Shown here: positions 17,078 through 27,077 of the stretch, in pieces
Numbering within the stretch: position 1 is the stretch's first letter
Layout of the letters: the number at the start of each line of letters is the position of its first letter
Source: Candidatus Omnitrophota bacterium
GTDB taxonomy: Bacteria > Omnitrophota > Gorgyraeia > Zapsychrales > Fredricksoniimonadaceae
Direction of reading: 5' to 3'
Assembly: GCA_015228785.1 (NCBI GenBank)
Contig: JADGCU010000011.1
Location: forward strand, 1 to 33,111
DNA: 33,111 bases
The notes under the pieces: generated by a model
Databases searched by the model: none
Told to the model about the DNA's origin: nothing
What the model saw: the letters and a program-made list of their open reading frames with translations, nothing else
Position numbers and translations under genes: made by a program

Positions 17078-18301
17078 CTAATGAAATATCTTGATGACAT
17101 TCCCAAGTGCCCTCACAAAAATATCAATCTCTTCCTTAGTATTATAAAACGCTAATGACGCCCTTGATGTCGCCGGGATACCAAAATGCTTCATCACCGG
17201 CTGAGTACAATGATGCCCTGTACGGATCGCCACCCCCTCACGGTCAATCAATGTCCCAATATCATGCGCATGAATATTCTCAAGAACAAACGAAAAGATG
17301 GGCGCCTTATTCCTGGCCGTCCCAATCATCCTCAATCCTTCCACCGCTGTCAGCGCCCGAATGCCATAATCCAGAAGTTCTTTCTTATACGCGATCATAT
17401 CTGCCCAACCAAGCCCCCTGACGTAATCAATAGCAGCTCCCATACCGATAATTCCCGCAATATTAGGCGTACCTGCCTCAAATTTCAAAGGCAGACGGTT
17501 GAAGATCGTTTTATCAAATGTGACACTCAAAATCATATCGCCACCACCCTGATACGGCGGCATTGTTTCAAGAATACTCTCCTTACCATACAATACACCA
17601 ACGCCAGTGGGGCCAAAAAGCTTATGACCTGAAAAAACAAGGAAATCCACATCAAGCGCCTGGACATCGACTGGCTCATGAGACACTCCCTGGGCCGCAT
17701 CCAGCAAAAAGAGAGCCCCTGCCGTATGCGCAAGCTTGATCATGTCAGAAACAGGATTAACAGTGCCTAGAGAATTAGAAACATGGACCATTGACACGAT
17801 CTTTGTTCTTGAGGACAACAACCCTTTGTATTCCTCGAGAATAATTTCCCCCTGATCATTAATGGGCACCACCTTAATCACACACCCCGTGGCCTCACGG
17901 ATAAGTTGCCACGGAACAATATTAGAATGATGTTCCATTTCCGACAATAAGACCTCATCCCCTGACTTCAAGAACGTCCGGCCCCAACATGCTGCCACAA
18001 GATTGATCGACTCTGTCGCGCCCTTCGTAAAAACAATCTCGCTCAAACTTCTGGCATTTAAAAACCGTCTTGCTTTCTCCCGAGTCGCCTCATAATCAGC
18101 CGTCGCCTGCTCACTTAAATAATGAACACCCCGGTGAATATTAGCCGTGCGATGGCAATAATGATCCTGGGTCGATGAGGAAACCTGACAGGGTTTAAAG
18201 GTCGTCGCCGCATTATCAAAATATACGATGGGCTTCTCATCACGGCCCCGGGCCTGTAGATTAGGAAAGTCATCTCTGACACGCTTCACATCAAAAAGCA
18301 T
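17078..18301 (-). CDS. sufS: SufS cysteine desulfurase
   Basis: 'YFDNAATTFKP', PLP Lys 'FSGHKLFGPTGVGVLYG', catalytic Cys region 'IRTGHHCTQPVMKHFG'. Confidence 0.95.
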   Translation of the reverse strand: MLFDVKRVRDDFPNLQARGRDEKPIVYFDNAATTFKPCQVSSSTQDHYCHRTANIHRGVHYLSEQATADYEATREKARRFLNARSLSEIVFTKGATESINLVAACWGRTFLKSGDEVLLSEMEHHSNIVPWQLIREATGCVIKVVPINDQGEIILEEYKGLLSSRTKIVSMVHVSNSLGTVNPVSDMIKLAHTAGALFLLDAAQGVSHEPVDVQALDVDFLVFSGHKLFGPTGVGVLYGKESILETMPPYQGGGDMILSVTFDKTIFNRLPLKFEAGTPNIAGIIGMGAAIDYVRGLGWADMIAYKKELLDYGIRALTAVEGLRMIGTARNKAPIFSFVLENIHAHDIGTLIDREGVAIRTGHHCTQPVMKHFGIPATSRASLAFYNTKEEIDIFVRALGNVIKIFH

Positions 18302-18302
18302 A

Positions 18303-19538
18303 TTAAAACGCAGCCATCTTTCCGATGACGGCCCTCAAATCAGGGTTAACTATCTTATTTAAAACATCATCAACAAAACCACGAACAAGCATCTGTCTGG
18401 CCTCTTGTTTACTGATCCCTCGCGTCTGCAGATAAAAAAGCTCCTCGTCATTCAACTGACCAATCGTGGCCCCATGCGTACACTTCACATCATCTGCATT
18501 GATCTCCAGCTGAGGCTTCGTATCGACACGACATTCGCGACTCAAGATGAGATTTTTATTCAACTGATACGAATTTGTCAACTGTGCTTCTCGACGGACA
18601 AAGATCTTTCCATTAAAAACCGAATGCGCCTTATCCTGCAAAATACATTTATAAAGCTGATCGCTCCTGGTGTTAGGCGCCGCATGATCTACACACGTAT
18701 GACTGTCCGCATGTCGATCTCCCTTTAAGGCATGAAGACCATTAACGCGAGCCTCAGCGCCCTCTCCCTCAAGAACCACATTTACATTATTCCGAAATAT
18801 CCTGGCGCCCGTGGTCAATACAAAGGAATCCAGCCGACTATTACGCTCCTGCCTGATACGGACAGATCCAATATGAAACGCCTGCGCAGAATGTCCCTGC
18901 GCCTGTATGTATTCCAAAGAAGCATCTTCCTCAATAAGCCCCTCCACAACAGGACAATGAAAATACTCCCCTTCATCAAAAGAGGCCACGGTCTCCCAGA
19001 AAATCGCCCCAGCGCCTCGTCCAATCTTAAGAAAAGTCCTGGGGAAAATAGCCTGCCGCCCAACAGCCCCATCCAATAGATGAATAATATGAAAAGGAGC
19101 GCATCCCTTGACCCCTTGAGGCACACCAATAAAGATCGCATCTTTTACAAACGCCTCATTAAGAGCCCGAAAGACCGGTGTTTCATTCTTTGCAAGATCG
19201 GAAACAGAAGATTTTGCAAACCCCATCGCATCGAGGCCTGTCTTCACCTGCCAACGAGGATCAATTTTTCCTGTTTCTGATAAATGTTCCAAAAAGAGCC
19301 CATTGACAAAAACAAAATTAACTGCCCCTGGCATAAAAAGGTCTTTGACCCGATCAGGCAATGCTCCCTCGAATCGACTTACCGGCGTAAAATACTGCTC
19401 CCCTAATCCAGTAAGATTTGTATACTTCCATTCCTCACTCTTAAATGTAGGCCAAGGCATATCTGCCAACGCCGAAATATCCACGCCGGAATCCTTAAAT
19501 CCATCATATAGCTGTGTGCCACGGAAAACAGTTTTCAT
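18303..19538 (-). CDS. sufD: SufD
   Basis: SufBD family: 'WKYTNLTGLG', 'VKCTHGATIGQLNDEELFYLQTRGISKQEARQMLVRGF'. Confidence 0.93.
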   Translation of the reverse strand: MKTVFRGTQLYDGFKDSGVDISALADMPWPTFKSEEWKYTNLTGLGEQYFTPVSRFEGALPDRVKDLFMPGAVNFVFVNGLFLEHLSETGKIDPRWQVKTGLDAMGFAKSSVSDLAKNETPVFRALNEAFVKDAIFIGVPQGVKGCAPFHIIHLLDGAVGRQAIFPRTFLKIGRGAGAIFWETVASFDEGEYFHCPVVEGLIEEDASLEYIQAQGHSAQAFHIGSVRIRQERNSRLDSFVLTTGARIFRNNVNVVLEGEGAEARVNGLHALKGDRHADSHTCVDHAAPNTRSDQLYKCILQDKAHSVFNGKIFVRREAQLTNSYQLNKNLILSRECRVDTKPQLEINADDVKCTHGATIGQLNDEELFYLQTRGISKQEARQMLVRGFVDDVLNKIVNPDLRAVIGKMAAF

Positions 19539-19539
19539 A

Positions 19540-20292
19540 TTATTTGATCAACCAATCGTATCCCTTGCCCTCAACCTCCAGAGCCAATTCCTTACCGCCT
19601 GACTTAATAATCCGTCCCGCATGAAGAACATGAACAACATCAGGCTGAATATAATTGAGCAACCTCTGATAATGCGTGATCACAATCATCGCATTCTTTT
19701 TAGTGCGCAACTTATTCACACCGCCTGCTACGATCTTCATCGAGTCAATATCCAATCCCGAATCCGTCTCATCCAAGACCGCCAGCCGAGGATTAAGAAC
19801 CGCCATCTGAAGGATCTCATTACGCTTCTTCTCACCACCTGAGAAATCTACATTCACAGCACGATCAATATATTTATCATCCATTTCCAGGACTTTCATC
19901 TTTTCATGAAGAAACTGATCAAAATCCAAAGGATCCATTTCCTCAACACCATGATGACGGCAAACCGCATTGTAGGCAGAACGAAGAAATAAGGACATCG
20001 GAACACCCGGGATTTCAACCGGATACTGAAAAGCAAGAAAAACGCCCTCTTTGGCACGAGCTTCTGGTTCAAGCTCACACAAATTCACAACCCGGCCCGC
20101 AGCCTCATATTCCACCGTGCCACTATCTACCGTATACTGGGGATGCCCCGCAATGATCTTAGATAGAGTACTCTTCCCCGACCCGTTAGGGCCCATGATC
20201 GCATGAACTTCCCCCGCCTTAACCGAGAGGTTCAAGCCCTTAAGAATCTGACTTCCTTCAACACTGGCATAAAGATCTTTAATGTTTAACAT
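19540..20292 (-). CDS. sufC: SufC ATPase
   Basis: 'GPNGSGKSTLSKIIAGHP', 'FSGGEKKRNEILQMAVLNPRLAVLDETDSGLDID'. Confidence 0.95.
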   Translation of the reverse strand: MLNIKDLYASVEGSQILKGLNLSVKAGEVHAIMGPNGSGKSTLSKIIAGHPQYTVDSGTVEYEAAGRVVNLCELEPEARAKEGVFLAFQYPVEIPGVPMSLFLRSAYNAVCRHHGVEEMDPLDFDQFLHEKMKVLEMDDKYIDRAVNVDFSGGEKKRNEILQMAVLNPRLAVLDETDSGLDIDSMKIVAGGVNKLRTKKNAMIVITHYQRLLNYIQPDVVHVLHAGRIIKSGGKELALEVEGKGYDWLIK

Positions 20293-20369
20293 ACAACTCC
20301 TGTTTAGCGACAAGCCAAGAACATAACATAAAATACCAGTTCGCTTTCGCTGCTCTGCGCTCCGTTCTT

Positions 20370-21824
20370 TTATCCCACACTTCCTTCTAATTTCATTTCC
20401 AATAATTTCACCGCCTCAACCGCAAACTCAAGCGGCAAAGTCTTAAAAACTTCCTTACAAAAGCCATTGATAACAAGAGAGATCGCCTCTTCTTTGGTCA
20501 AACCCCTTGACTGCAGATAAAACACCTGCTCCGCGCTGATCCGTGACGTCGTGGCCTCATGCTCCATCGTTGCAGTATTATTCTTGATCTCAATCGACGG
20601 GAAGGTGTTAGCCTTGCAATTATTCCCAATCAGCATAGAGTCACACTGAGAGAAATTCCGGGCATTCTCAGCCCCTGGCATAATCCTCACAAGTCCACGG
20701 TAATTATTATTGGAATAATCGGAAGAAATGCCTTTAGAAACAATGGTGCTCCGCGTATTCTTACCGATATGGATCATCTTGGTGCCTGTATCAGCCTTCA
20801 TATGATTATTTGTCAGCGCCACAGAATAGAATTCCCCTACAGAATTATCACCAATCAAAAGACAACTTGGATATTTCCACGTGATCGCAGAGCCTGCCTC
20901 CACCTGGGTCCAGGAAATCTTGGAATTGCGCCCCAAACATTTGCCGCGCTTGGTAACAAAATTAAAGATGCCGCCTCGCCCATCCTTGTCCCCTGCGTAC
21001 CAATTCTGAACCGTTGAATACTTGATCTCCGCTCCCTCAAGAGCCACAAGCTCTACAACAGCCGCATGAAGTTGATTTTCATCACGAATGGGGGCCGTAC
21101 ACCCTTCAAGGTAACTTACGTAAGCGCCCTTATCCGCGATCAAGAGCGTTCTCTCAAACTGCCCTGTCTCTTTGGCATTGATACGAAAATACGTCGATAA
21201 TTCTACAGGACAACGCACTCCTGGCGGAATGTAACAAAAAGATCCATCTGTGAAGACCGCGGAATTAAGGGCCGCAAAGAAATTATCATTATAAGAAACA
21301 ACACTCCCCAAATATTTCTGAACCAATTGAGGATGTTTCAGAACCGCTTCTGAAATAGGACAAAAAATGATCCCCATCTTCTCGAGTTCCTTTTGATGGG
21401 TCGTTCCTACGGAAACACTATCAAAAACAGCATCAACAGCAACCCCTGCCAAACGCTTCTGCTCACTTAAAGGAATCCCCAGCCGTTCAAAGGTTTTCAC
21501 AACCTCTTGATCAACCTCATCCAAACTCTTAGGCGTATCTGTTCTCTTCTTAGGCGCAGAATAATACCGGATATCCTGATAGTCGATCGGTTCATAGGAA
21601 AAGTTAGGCCAATGCGGCTCGGCCATGCGCAACCAATGCTGATACGCATTCAATCGCCAACCAAGCATGAAATCTGGCTCTCCTTTTTTCTGAGAAATAA
21701 TGCGAACCACTTCCTCACTTAACCCCTTAGGCAGAGTATCCGTATCGACATCCGTCGAAAAGCCATACTTATACTCCCCCGTCAAGCTGGATTCAGGAAT
21801 TGTTTTTTGTGGCATGTCTGTCAT
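20370..21824 (-). CDS. sufB: SufB
   Basis: '[41 protein letters not shown]', '[21 protein letters not shown]', '[24 protein letters not shown]'. Confidence 0.95.
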   Translation of the reverse strand: MTDMPQKTIPESSLTGEYKYGFSTDVDTDTLPKGLSEEVVRIISQKKGEPDFMLGWRLNAYQHWLRMAEPHWPNFSYEPIDYQDIRYYSAPKKRTDTPKSLDEVDQEVVKTFERLGIPLSEQKRLAGVAVDAVFDSVSVGTTHQKELEKMGIIFCPISEAVLKHPQLVQKYLGSVVSYNDNFFAALNSAVFTDGSFCYIPPGVRCPVELSTYFRINAKETGQFERTLLIADKGAYVSYLEGCTAPIRDENQLHAAVVELVALEGAEIKYSTVQNWYAGDKDGRGGIFNFVTKRGKCLGRNSKISWTQVEAGSAITWKYPSCLLIGDNSVGEFYSVALTNNHMKADTGTKMIHIGKNTRSTIVSKGISSDYSNNNYRGLVRIMPGAENARNFSQCDSMLIGNNCKANTFPSIEIKNNTATMEHEATTSRISAEQVFYLQSRGLTKEEAISLVINGFCKEVFKTLPLEFAVEAVKLLEMKLEGSVG

Positions 21825-21862
21825 ATATCAAATAGTGGAGAAATCCTTCCCCAAACTCCCCA

Positions 21863-22261
21863 TTACATCATTTCACTGACTTTCACATCCTTAAAGACCT
21901 TTAAGACCTTCCCATTGAGCCGCGCCATCGCATCCTTCAAAATACATTTATCAATGCGTTCACAAGCTCCATCCTTTTCAGAACAATCGGTCATAGCAAA
22001 AGGCCCGATGATCATGAGACTCAACTCATAAAGCGTGTGCCTTGAAAGATCAGCAATGAGACGATATCCACCGTAAGCGCCCTGTACGGCCTCAAGGATC
22101 TCACGCTGCGCCATGATTTGTAAAACACGCGATGTCGGATCAAAAGGAATGCCAAAATGACCACAGATCTCCTTAGCCGTTGTCAATTCACCCGGCTTCT
22201 TGGCCTTCATATATTTAAGAGCCGTTAAGGCATATTTGATCTTCTTATGAACACGAATCAT
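21863..22261 (-). CDS. Rrf2/IscR-family transcriptional regulator with Cys cluster
   Basis: 'YALTALKYMA-like' wHTH N-terminus, 'GAYGGYRLIADLSRHTLYEL', Cys motif C-X6-C-X5-C ('CSEKDGACERIDKC'); first-position neighbour of sufB. Confidence 0.88.
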   Translation of the reverse strand: MIRVHKKIKYALTALKYMKAKKPGELTTAKEICGHFGIPFDPTSRVLQIMAQREILEAVQGAYGGYRLIADLSRHTLYELSLMIIGPFAMTDCSEKDGACERIDKCILKDAMARLNGKVLKVFKDVKVSEMM

Positions 22262-22272
22262 CCCGCCACCTC

Positions 22273-22821
22273 CTAGGCCATTTCGATCACGATCTCAGGA
22301 TCGTACTGATCACGTAGAATATTCTGAATCGCATAAAGCGTACCCATGGCCGCATGCGGACAGCATCCGCACGCCCCTTCATATCGGATCGTAAGCGTTT
22401 TCCCATCCAATCCTAAAACTTCAAGGTCTCCCCCATCACGCTGTAAAGACGGTCGGATCGTGGCATTTAAAATCATCTCGATCTTGGCCAATTCTCCGGT
22501 TGACGCTGGCTTGGCTTCTCCTGAAACAGACAATGTAAAATCAGGATTATGACCCCCGATCCCACCCAAGATCACCTTCTTCACGCGCGCCTCAATCGCA
22601 TCCCAATCTCCGGAGCCATTCTGGGTCACCGTAATAAAATTCGAAGAAAAATACACCTCACTCACACTCTCGATTCGCAAAAGATCTCCCGCAATCTTAT
22701 TATCCCCGCACTGCGCGTATTGACGGTAAACAGCACTGTCTTTCGATTTGACAGGTACATTGAGAACAAACTTCATGGCATTAGGATTGGGGGTGGGCTG
22801 AACAGAGATCGTATAATCCAT
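22273..22821 (-). CDS. Nfu-type Fe-S carrier (Nfu_N + NifU C-terminal domain)
   Basis: Nfu_N 'VQPTPNPNAMKFVLN'; NifU-like 'IEMILNATIRPSLQRDGGDLEVLGLDGKTLTIRYEGACGCCPHAAMGTL'. Start MDYTISV. Confidence 0.9.
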   Translation of the reverse strand: MDYTISVQPTPNPNAMKFVLNVPVKSKDSAVYRQYAQCGDNKIAGDLLRIESVSEVYFSSNFITVTQNGSGDWDAIEARVKKVILGGIGGHNPDFTLSVSGEAKPASTGELAKIEMILNATIRPSLQRDGGDLEVLGLDGKTLTIRYEGACGCCPHAAMGTLYAIQNILRDQYDPEIVIEMA

Positions 22822-22854
22822 AAAAGCTCCTTTATTAATTTTTAACGATACGTA

Positions 22855-22883
22855 ACTATACAAGCCTTTTATTAAGTCGTCAA
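22855..22883 (-). promoter_or_regulatory. Sigma70-type promoter TTGACG-N17-TATAGT upstream of nfu/suf operon
   Basis: -35 TTGACG (22883-22878), 17-nt spacer, -10 TATAGT (22860-22855), minus strand. Confidence 0.7.
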
Positions 22884-22900
22884 TTAACTTATTTAACTTA
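22884..22900 (-). repeat. Tandem 8-bp direct repeat TAAGTTAA/TAAGTTAA abutting the suf -35 box
   Basis: Minus strand TAAGTTAA A TAAGTTAA immediately upstream of TTGACG. Confidence 0.5.
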
Positions 22901-22931
22901 CATGACAAGCTGATAAGCGCCCTCTGAGGCT

Positions 22932-24131
22932 TTATGTCTTTAGGACATACTCACGACAGACAAACTCAGCAAAAGGAAAGGCACAGGTGAAGGCAGGAGA
23001 AACAGCATTAAGGACGTGAATCGAATCTTTATCCGCTTCGACGACAAAATCCTGAACAAGCTCAAGACGGGTCTTATCCAAAAGCTGGGCTCTAATACCA
23101 GGACGGGTGAATTCCCCAAAACCCTGGGGATCTACGGGAACCATCTTTGTAGCAAGATTAATAAAATAATTCCTATCGTATTTATGGATCTCCTCAAAAG
23201 CAAGATCCCGAAATCCAAAGGCATTTGTCGTAAAAAGCTTAGCCTCTTGATAAGCAATCTCGGCAAACTCTTCGAACGAGAAATGTTCCCTAAATGAATA
23301 ATTCTCTCTCCAGAAAGCCGGGATCGCTGTGGGGCCGATCTTGATTGTCCCGTCTACTGTCTTTGTATAATGTACGCCCAGGAACGGGTTCTTAAGATTA
23401 GGCACTGGATAAATATTCATACGCACATCAGTCTTGTTCTTGGCATACTTAAGATAAAGCCCCTTAAAAGGGATCATCGTATACTTCTTCCCAAAATCAA
23501 AATCATGCGCAACCTTATCCGCATAAAGCCCTGCACAATTAATAATCTTCTTGCTTTCGAAATCGCCCTGAATCGTTTTTACCACATTCCCCTGATGACC
23601 ACGATAAGCTGTTGAAAACTTAAACTGAACCCCCGCCTTTAAAAGATCGTCTTTAAGCGCAAAAAGAACATCCTGAGGATTAAGGCTTGCCGTATCCGGT
23701 GAATAAAGAGCCTTCTTAAATGTCTGGACTGCCGGCTCCATATCTCTCGCCTGAGCCACATCAATCATCTTAACGTTGGACCCATTACGATTGCCACGGC
23801 GTTCCAATTCATAAAGCTGCTCTAGTTCTCCTTCATCCATCGCGACAACAAGTTTTCCGCAATCATTAAACGGAATCCCCTTGGCCCGACAATAGGACTT
23901 CATGGTCTTATTGCCCTCAACTGTGAACTTAGCCTTAAGACTGTTGGCAGTATAATAAAACCCTCCGTGGAGAACTCCACTATTGCGCCCCGAAGAATGG
24001 GCCCCCACGTCTCCCTCTTTCTCAAGGATACAAATGGTCGCCTGCGGAAAATTCTGGTTCAAATACCTGGCGATCGAAAGCCCAACAATGCCTGCCCCGA
24101 TAATCACGTAATCAAATTTATTTTGCGACAT
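22932..24131 (-). CDS. lhgO: FAD-dependent oxidoreductase, L-2-hydroxyglutarate oxidase-like (LhgO)
   Basis: 'DYVIIGAGIVGLSIARYL', 'SSGRNSGVLHGGFYYTANSLKAKF', 'FKGLYLKY', 'LGVHYTKTVDGTIKIGPTAIPAF'. Confidence 0.85.
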   Translation of the reverse strand: MSQNKFDYVIIGAGIVGLSIARYLNQNFPQATICILEKEGDVGAHSSGRNSGVLHGGFYYTANSLKAKFTVEGNKTMKSYCRAKGIPFNDCGKLVVAMDEGELEQLYELERRGNRNGSNVKMIDVAQARDMEPAVQTFKKALYSPDTASLNPQDVLFALKDDLLKAGVQFKFSTAYRGHQGNVVKTIQGDFESKKIINCAGLYADKVAHDFDFGKKYTMIPFKGLYLKYAKNKTDVRMNIYPVPNLKNPFLGVHYTKTVDGTIKIGPTAIPAFWRENYSFREHFSFEEFAEIAYQEAKLFTTNAFGFRDLAFEEIHKYDRNYFINLATKMVPVDPQGFGEFTRPGIRAQLLDKTRLELVQDFVVEADKDSIHVLNAVSPAFTCAFPFAEFVCREYVLKT

Positions 24132-24146
24132 ATACTTCTTTCTTTC

Positions 24147-24174
24147 CCCCGATTTCGCCCTCGGCGAAACGGGG
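24147..24174 (-). other. Stable hairpin in the 5' leader of the lhgO-like gene
   Basis: CCCCG(A)TTTCGCC-CTC-GGCGAAACGGGG: 12 bp stem with one bulge; lies 16 nt upstream of the 24131 start. Confidence 0.6.
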
Positions 24175-24229
24175 TTAATTCGGCCAACAACTTATGTCAG
24201 CCCAAAGGCCTCCATAAGTTGGGCCTCAT

Positions 24230-24253
24230 TAAAAAAACCGCCCAGAGAGCGGT
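24230..24253 (-). terminator. Rho-independent terminator downstream of metW
   Basis: Minus strand ACCGC-TCTCTGG-GCGGT followed by TTTTTTT. Confidence 0.8.
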
Positions 24254-24279
24254 CTAGAACAAAAACAATACACTACACC

Positions 24280-24864
24280 TTATCCACGACTAAGAACAAA
24301 TATCCCCGCATCCGCCAGAAGATTGGTACACAAAGACACTTCCTGCCCCTCAGCCAAATACCTGGCCTTCTCGATCTTTACCCCTTTTTCACAACAAAAA
24401 GAACGAAAATCCCTTAAGCTCAAAAATCGCAAATTCGGCGTGTTATACCACTTATAAGGAAGACTCTTGGTCACCGGAACCCTCCCATGAAAGAATAACT
24501 GAATACGCGCACGAATATGACAGAAGTTCGGGATCCCAACGATCACATACCGCCCCACACGAAGCGCCTCATCAATGATCTTCTCAATATTAATGATCTG
24601 CTGAAGACTTTCATTCAAGATCACATAATCAAACCGCTTATCCGCATAAACATCCAAATCCCGCCCAATATCGCCATGAGACACAGAAACGCCCTTTTCG
24701 ATCGCGCGCATCACTTCACCATCATCAATCTCGATCCCCGTGCCGCGACAACCCTTCTTTTCCCGAAGAAGTGTCAACAGCTCACCATCGCCGCAACCCA
24801 GGTCAAGGACCTTGGCACCAGGCTCAATAATATTGGCGATAATTTCGTAATCCAGGCGAATCAT
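24280..24864 (-). CDS. metW: MetW methyltransferase-like protein
   Basis: 'IIEPGAKVLDLGCGDGELLTLL', 'ALRVGRYVIVGIPNFCHIRARIQLFFHGRVPVTKSLPYKWYNTPNLRFLSLRDF'; 4-bp overlap with metX. Confidence 0.93.
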   Translation of the reverse strand: MIRLDYEIIANIIEPGAKVLDLGCGDGELLTLLREKKGCRGTGIEIDDGEVMRAIEKGVSVSHGDIGRDLDVYADKRFDYVILNESLQQIINIEKIIDEALRVGRYVIVGIPNFCHIRARIQLFFHGRVPVTKSLPYKWYNTPNLRFLSLRDFRSFCCEKGVKIEKARYLAEGQEVSLCTNLLADAGIFVLSRG

Positions 24865-25982
24865 GCCCGCTCCACTCTTTCTTTCACAACTTTTGCCAAA
24901 TAATTCGATACGATCCTGGTCTGATCATCAAACTCCACAAGAAACGCATCATGACCATAGTCTGACTTAAGCTCCACATAAGACACATCAAGATCGTTCG
25001 CCTTTAGCGAACGAACTAAATGCTGCGACTGATGCGAAGGATACAGCCAATCTGAAGTGAAACTAATAACAAGAAAATCTGCAGTCACGCGCTGAAGAAC
25101 ATCCGTCAGCTTCTTCCCGCCCTCAGTCAGATCAAAATAATCCATAGCCTTAGTAAGATACAAATAACTATTAGCATCAAACCGATCCACAAAGCTCTGA
25201 CCACGATACTCCAGGTATTCCTGAACTTCAAAATCCGTGGCAAAAGAATAACCCAACTGTTCCTTATCCACGAGTTTGCGCCCGAATTTCTGTTCCATGG
25301 ACATCTCGCTCATATACGTGATATGCCCGATCATCCTGGCGATCGCAAGACCACTTTTGGGAATAGCCTTGCCATAATAATCCCCGCCTTTCCAATCTGG
25401 ATCCGCGATCACAGCCTGCCGACCAACCTCGTCAAAAGCAATCTGTTGCGCTGTATGTCGATGGCATGCCGCAATAACAATAGAGGAATGGGTCAAATCA
25501 GGATACATCACAGGCCAGGTCAACGACTGCATCCCCCCCATGGATCCGCCGGCAACACTTAAAAGCTTCTTGATGCCTAAGTGATCAACCAGTCGCTTCT
25601 CAAGAGAAACCATATCCTGAATCGTAATCACAGGAAAACTCAAGCCATATGGCTTTCCTGTTTTGGGATCAATAGAAGAAGGCCCCGTCGTTCCCTTACA
25701 ACTTCCCAAAACATTGGGGCAAATCACAAAATACTTATCCGTATCAAAGGCCTTTCCTGAGCCGATCATGTCATCCCACCAGCCAGGCTTCTTCGCATCC
25801 TTATGAAAAAAAGCGGCGTTCGCATCCCCAGTAAAGGCATGGCAAATAAGAATCGCATTAGACTTATCAGCATTAAGCGCGCCATACGTCTCATAAGCCA
25901 CCGTAATAGGAGAAAGCTTGGCCCCGCTTTTTAAGGTCAGCGTTTCCGAGAAATTAACATATTGCGTTTCAACAAAGGTCAT
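24861..25982 (-). CDS. metX: Homoserine O-acetyltransferase
   Basis: 'LICHAFTGDANAAF', 'VAGGSMGGMQSLTW' nucleophile elbow, C-terminal His 'DYGHDAFLVEF'. Start MTFVETQ chosen; the listed longer start overlaps nadA. Confidence 0.93.
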   Translation of the reverse strand: MTFVETQYVNFSETLTLKSGAKLSPITVAYETYGALNADKSNAILICHAFTGDANAAFFHKDAKKPGWWDDMIGSGKAFDTDKYFVICPNVLGSCKGTTGPSSIDPKTGKPYGLSFPVITIQDMVSLEKRLVDHLGIKKLLSVAGGSMGGMQSLTWPVMYPDLTHSSIVIAACHRHTAQQIAFDEVGRQAVIADPDWKGGDYYGKAIPKSGLAIARMIGHITYMSEMSMEQKFGRKLVDKEQLGYSFATDFEVQEYLEYRGQSFVDRFDANSYLYLTKAMDYFDLTEGGKKLTDVLQRVTADFLVISFTSDWLYPSHQSQHLVRSLKANDLDVSYVELKSDYGHDAFLVEFDDQTRIVSNYLAKVVKERVERA

Positions 25983-25983
25983 A

Positions 25984-27051
25984 TTATTCACACGTTTTTT
26001 TAACACTAGTCGATCCCTGCCCCGCATACATGAACATGGCCTCAAGCGACTTCGCCGCCCGTTGACGAATAGCCTCAGGGATCGTGACAACCTGCCTTGG
26101 CTGAGGGTTTTTAAGCGCCCCCAGAATATCCTCAAGACTGTTTGACTTCATATATTTACACAAGGTACAGCTTCCAACAAGTTCCTTATCAGGGAATTCA
26201 GACTGAAGCCTGGAAGAAAGCCCGCACTCCGTCAGCATTAAAAACTGCTTGGCTGGACTTTTTCTCATATAATCCAGCATCTGCTCCGTCCCACCCACAA
26301 AATCAGAATTAGCAACCACTCCTTCATTACATTCCGGATGACTCACGATCTTGGCATCAGGATATTCAGATCGAACCTTAAAGATCTGTTCCCGCGTGTA
26401 TTCCTCATGAACATAGCAACTTCCCGACCAGAAATGAATCGTCTTATCAATCATGCGACGTTTCATTTCATTCACAAGATTCATCCCCATAAACTTATCC
26501 GGTAGAAAATAAATCTTGTCATTCGGGATCTTTTGAACGATCTGATAGACATTTGCGGAAGTAACACAAATATCACACTCAGCCTTCACCTCTACGCTCG
26601 TATTAACATAACAAATAAACGTATGGTCCGGATACTGAACCCGCAGGCGATTGACATCATCAGCTGTAATAGAATCCGCAAGCGTACAACCAGGATCACG
26701 GGCCGGGATAAGAACTTCTTTCTCAGGATTCAAAATCTTAGCCGTCTCTCCCATAAACCGAACAGCAACAAAAACGATGGTCTTAGCGTGCGTATTGATC
26801 GCATCCCTGCTTAACTTATAAGAATCACCCACAAAATCAGCAACGCCATAAACAATCTCAGGATTCGCGTAAGAATGGACCAAAATAACCGCATTCTTTT
26901 CTACTTTCAACCGCTGGATCTCATTCACAAGCAGTGTCAACTCCTCACACTTCTTCAGAGAATACTGACAGACATTCCCGCCAATGCGAATGTTGCGTAA
27001 TTTCTCATATAGTTCTTGAGCTGTGATCTCGTGAAAAGCGATCATTTTCAT
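25984..27051 (-). CDS. nadA: Quinolinate synthase
   Basis: 'VHSYANPEIVYGVADFVGDSYKLSRDA', 'FLPDKFMGMNLVNEM', 'SHPECNEGVVANSDFVGGTEQML', 'GSCTLCKYMKSNSLEDI'. Confidence 0.95.
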   Translation of the reverse strand: MKMIAFHEITAQELYEKLRNIRIGGNVCQYSLKKCEELTLLVNEIQRLKVEKNAVILVHSYANPEIVYGVADFVGDSYKLSRDAINTHAKTIVFVAVRFMGETAKILNPEKEVLIPARDPGCTLADSITADDVNRLRVQYPDHTFICYVNTSVEVKAECDICVTSANVYQIVQKIPNDKIYFLPDKFMGMNLVNEMKRRMIDKTIHFWSGSCYVHEEYTREQIFKVRSEYPDAKIVSHPECNEGVVANSDFVGGTEQMLDYMRKSPAKQFLMLTECGLSSRLQSEFPDKELVGSCTLCKYMKSNSLEDILGALKNPQPRQVVTIPEAIRQRAAKSLEAMFMYAGQGSTSVKKTCE

Positions 27052-27077
27052 CTCTTTAAAGGTTAATTATTTTGGAT

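Noticed and set aside
17186-17632. 148-aa and neighbouring + strand ORFs
   Set aside because: Antisense to sufS; by-product of codon usage.
20559-21017. 152-aa + strand ORF
   Set aside because: Antisense to sufB; no domain, atypical composition.
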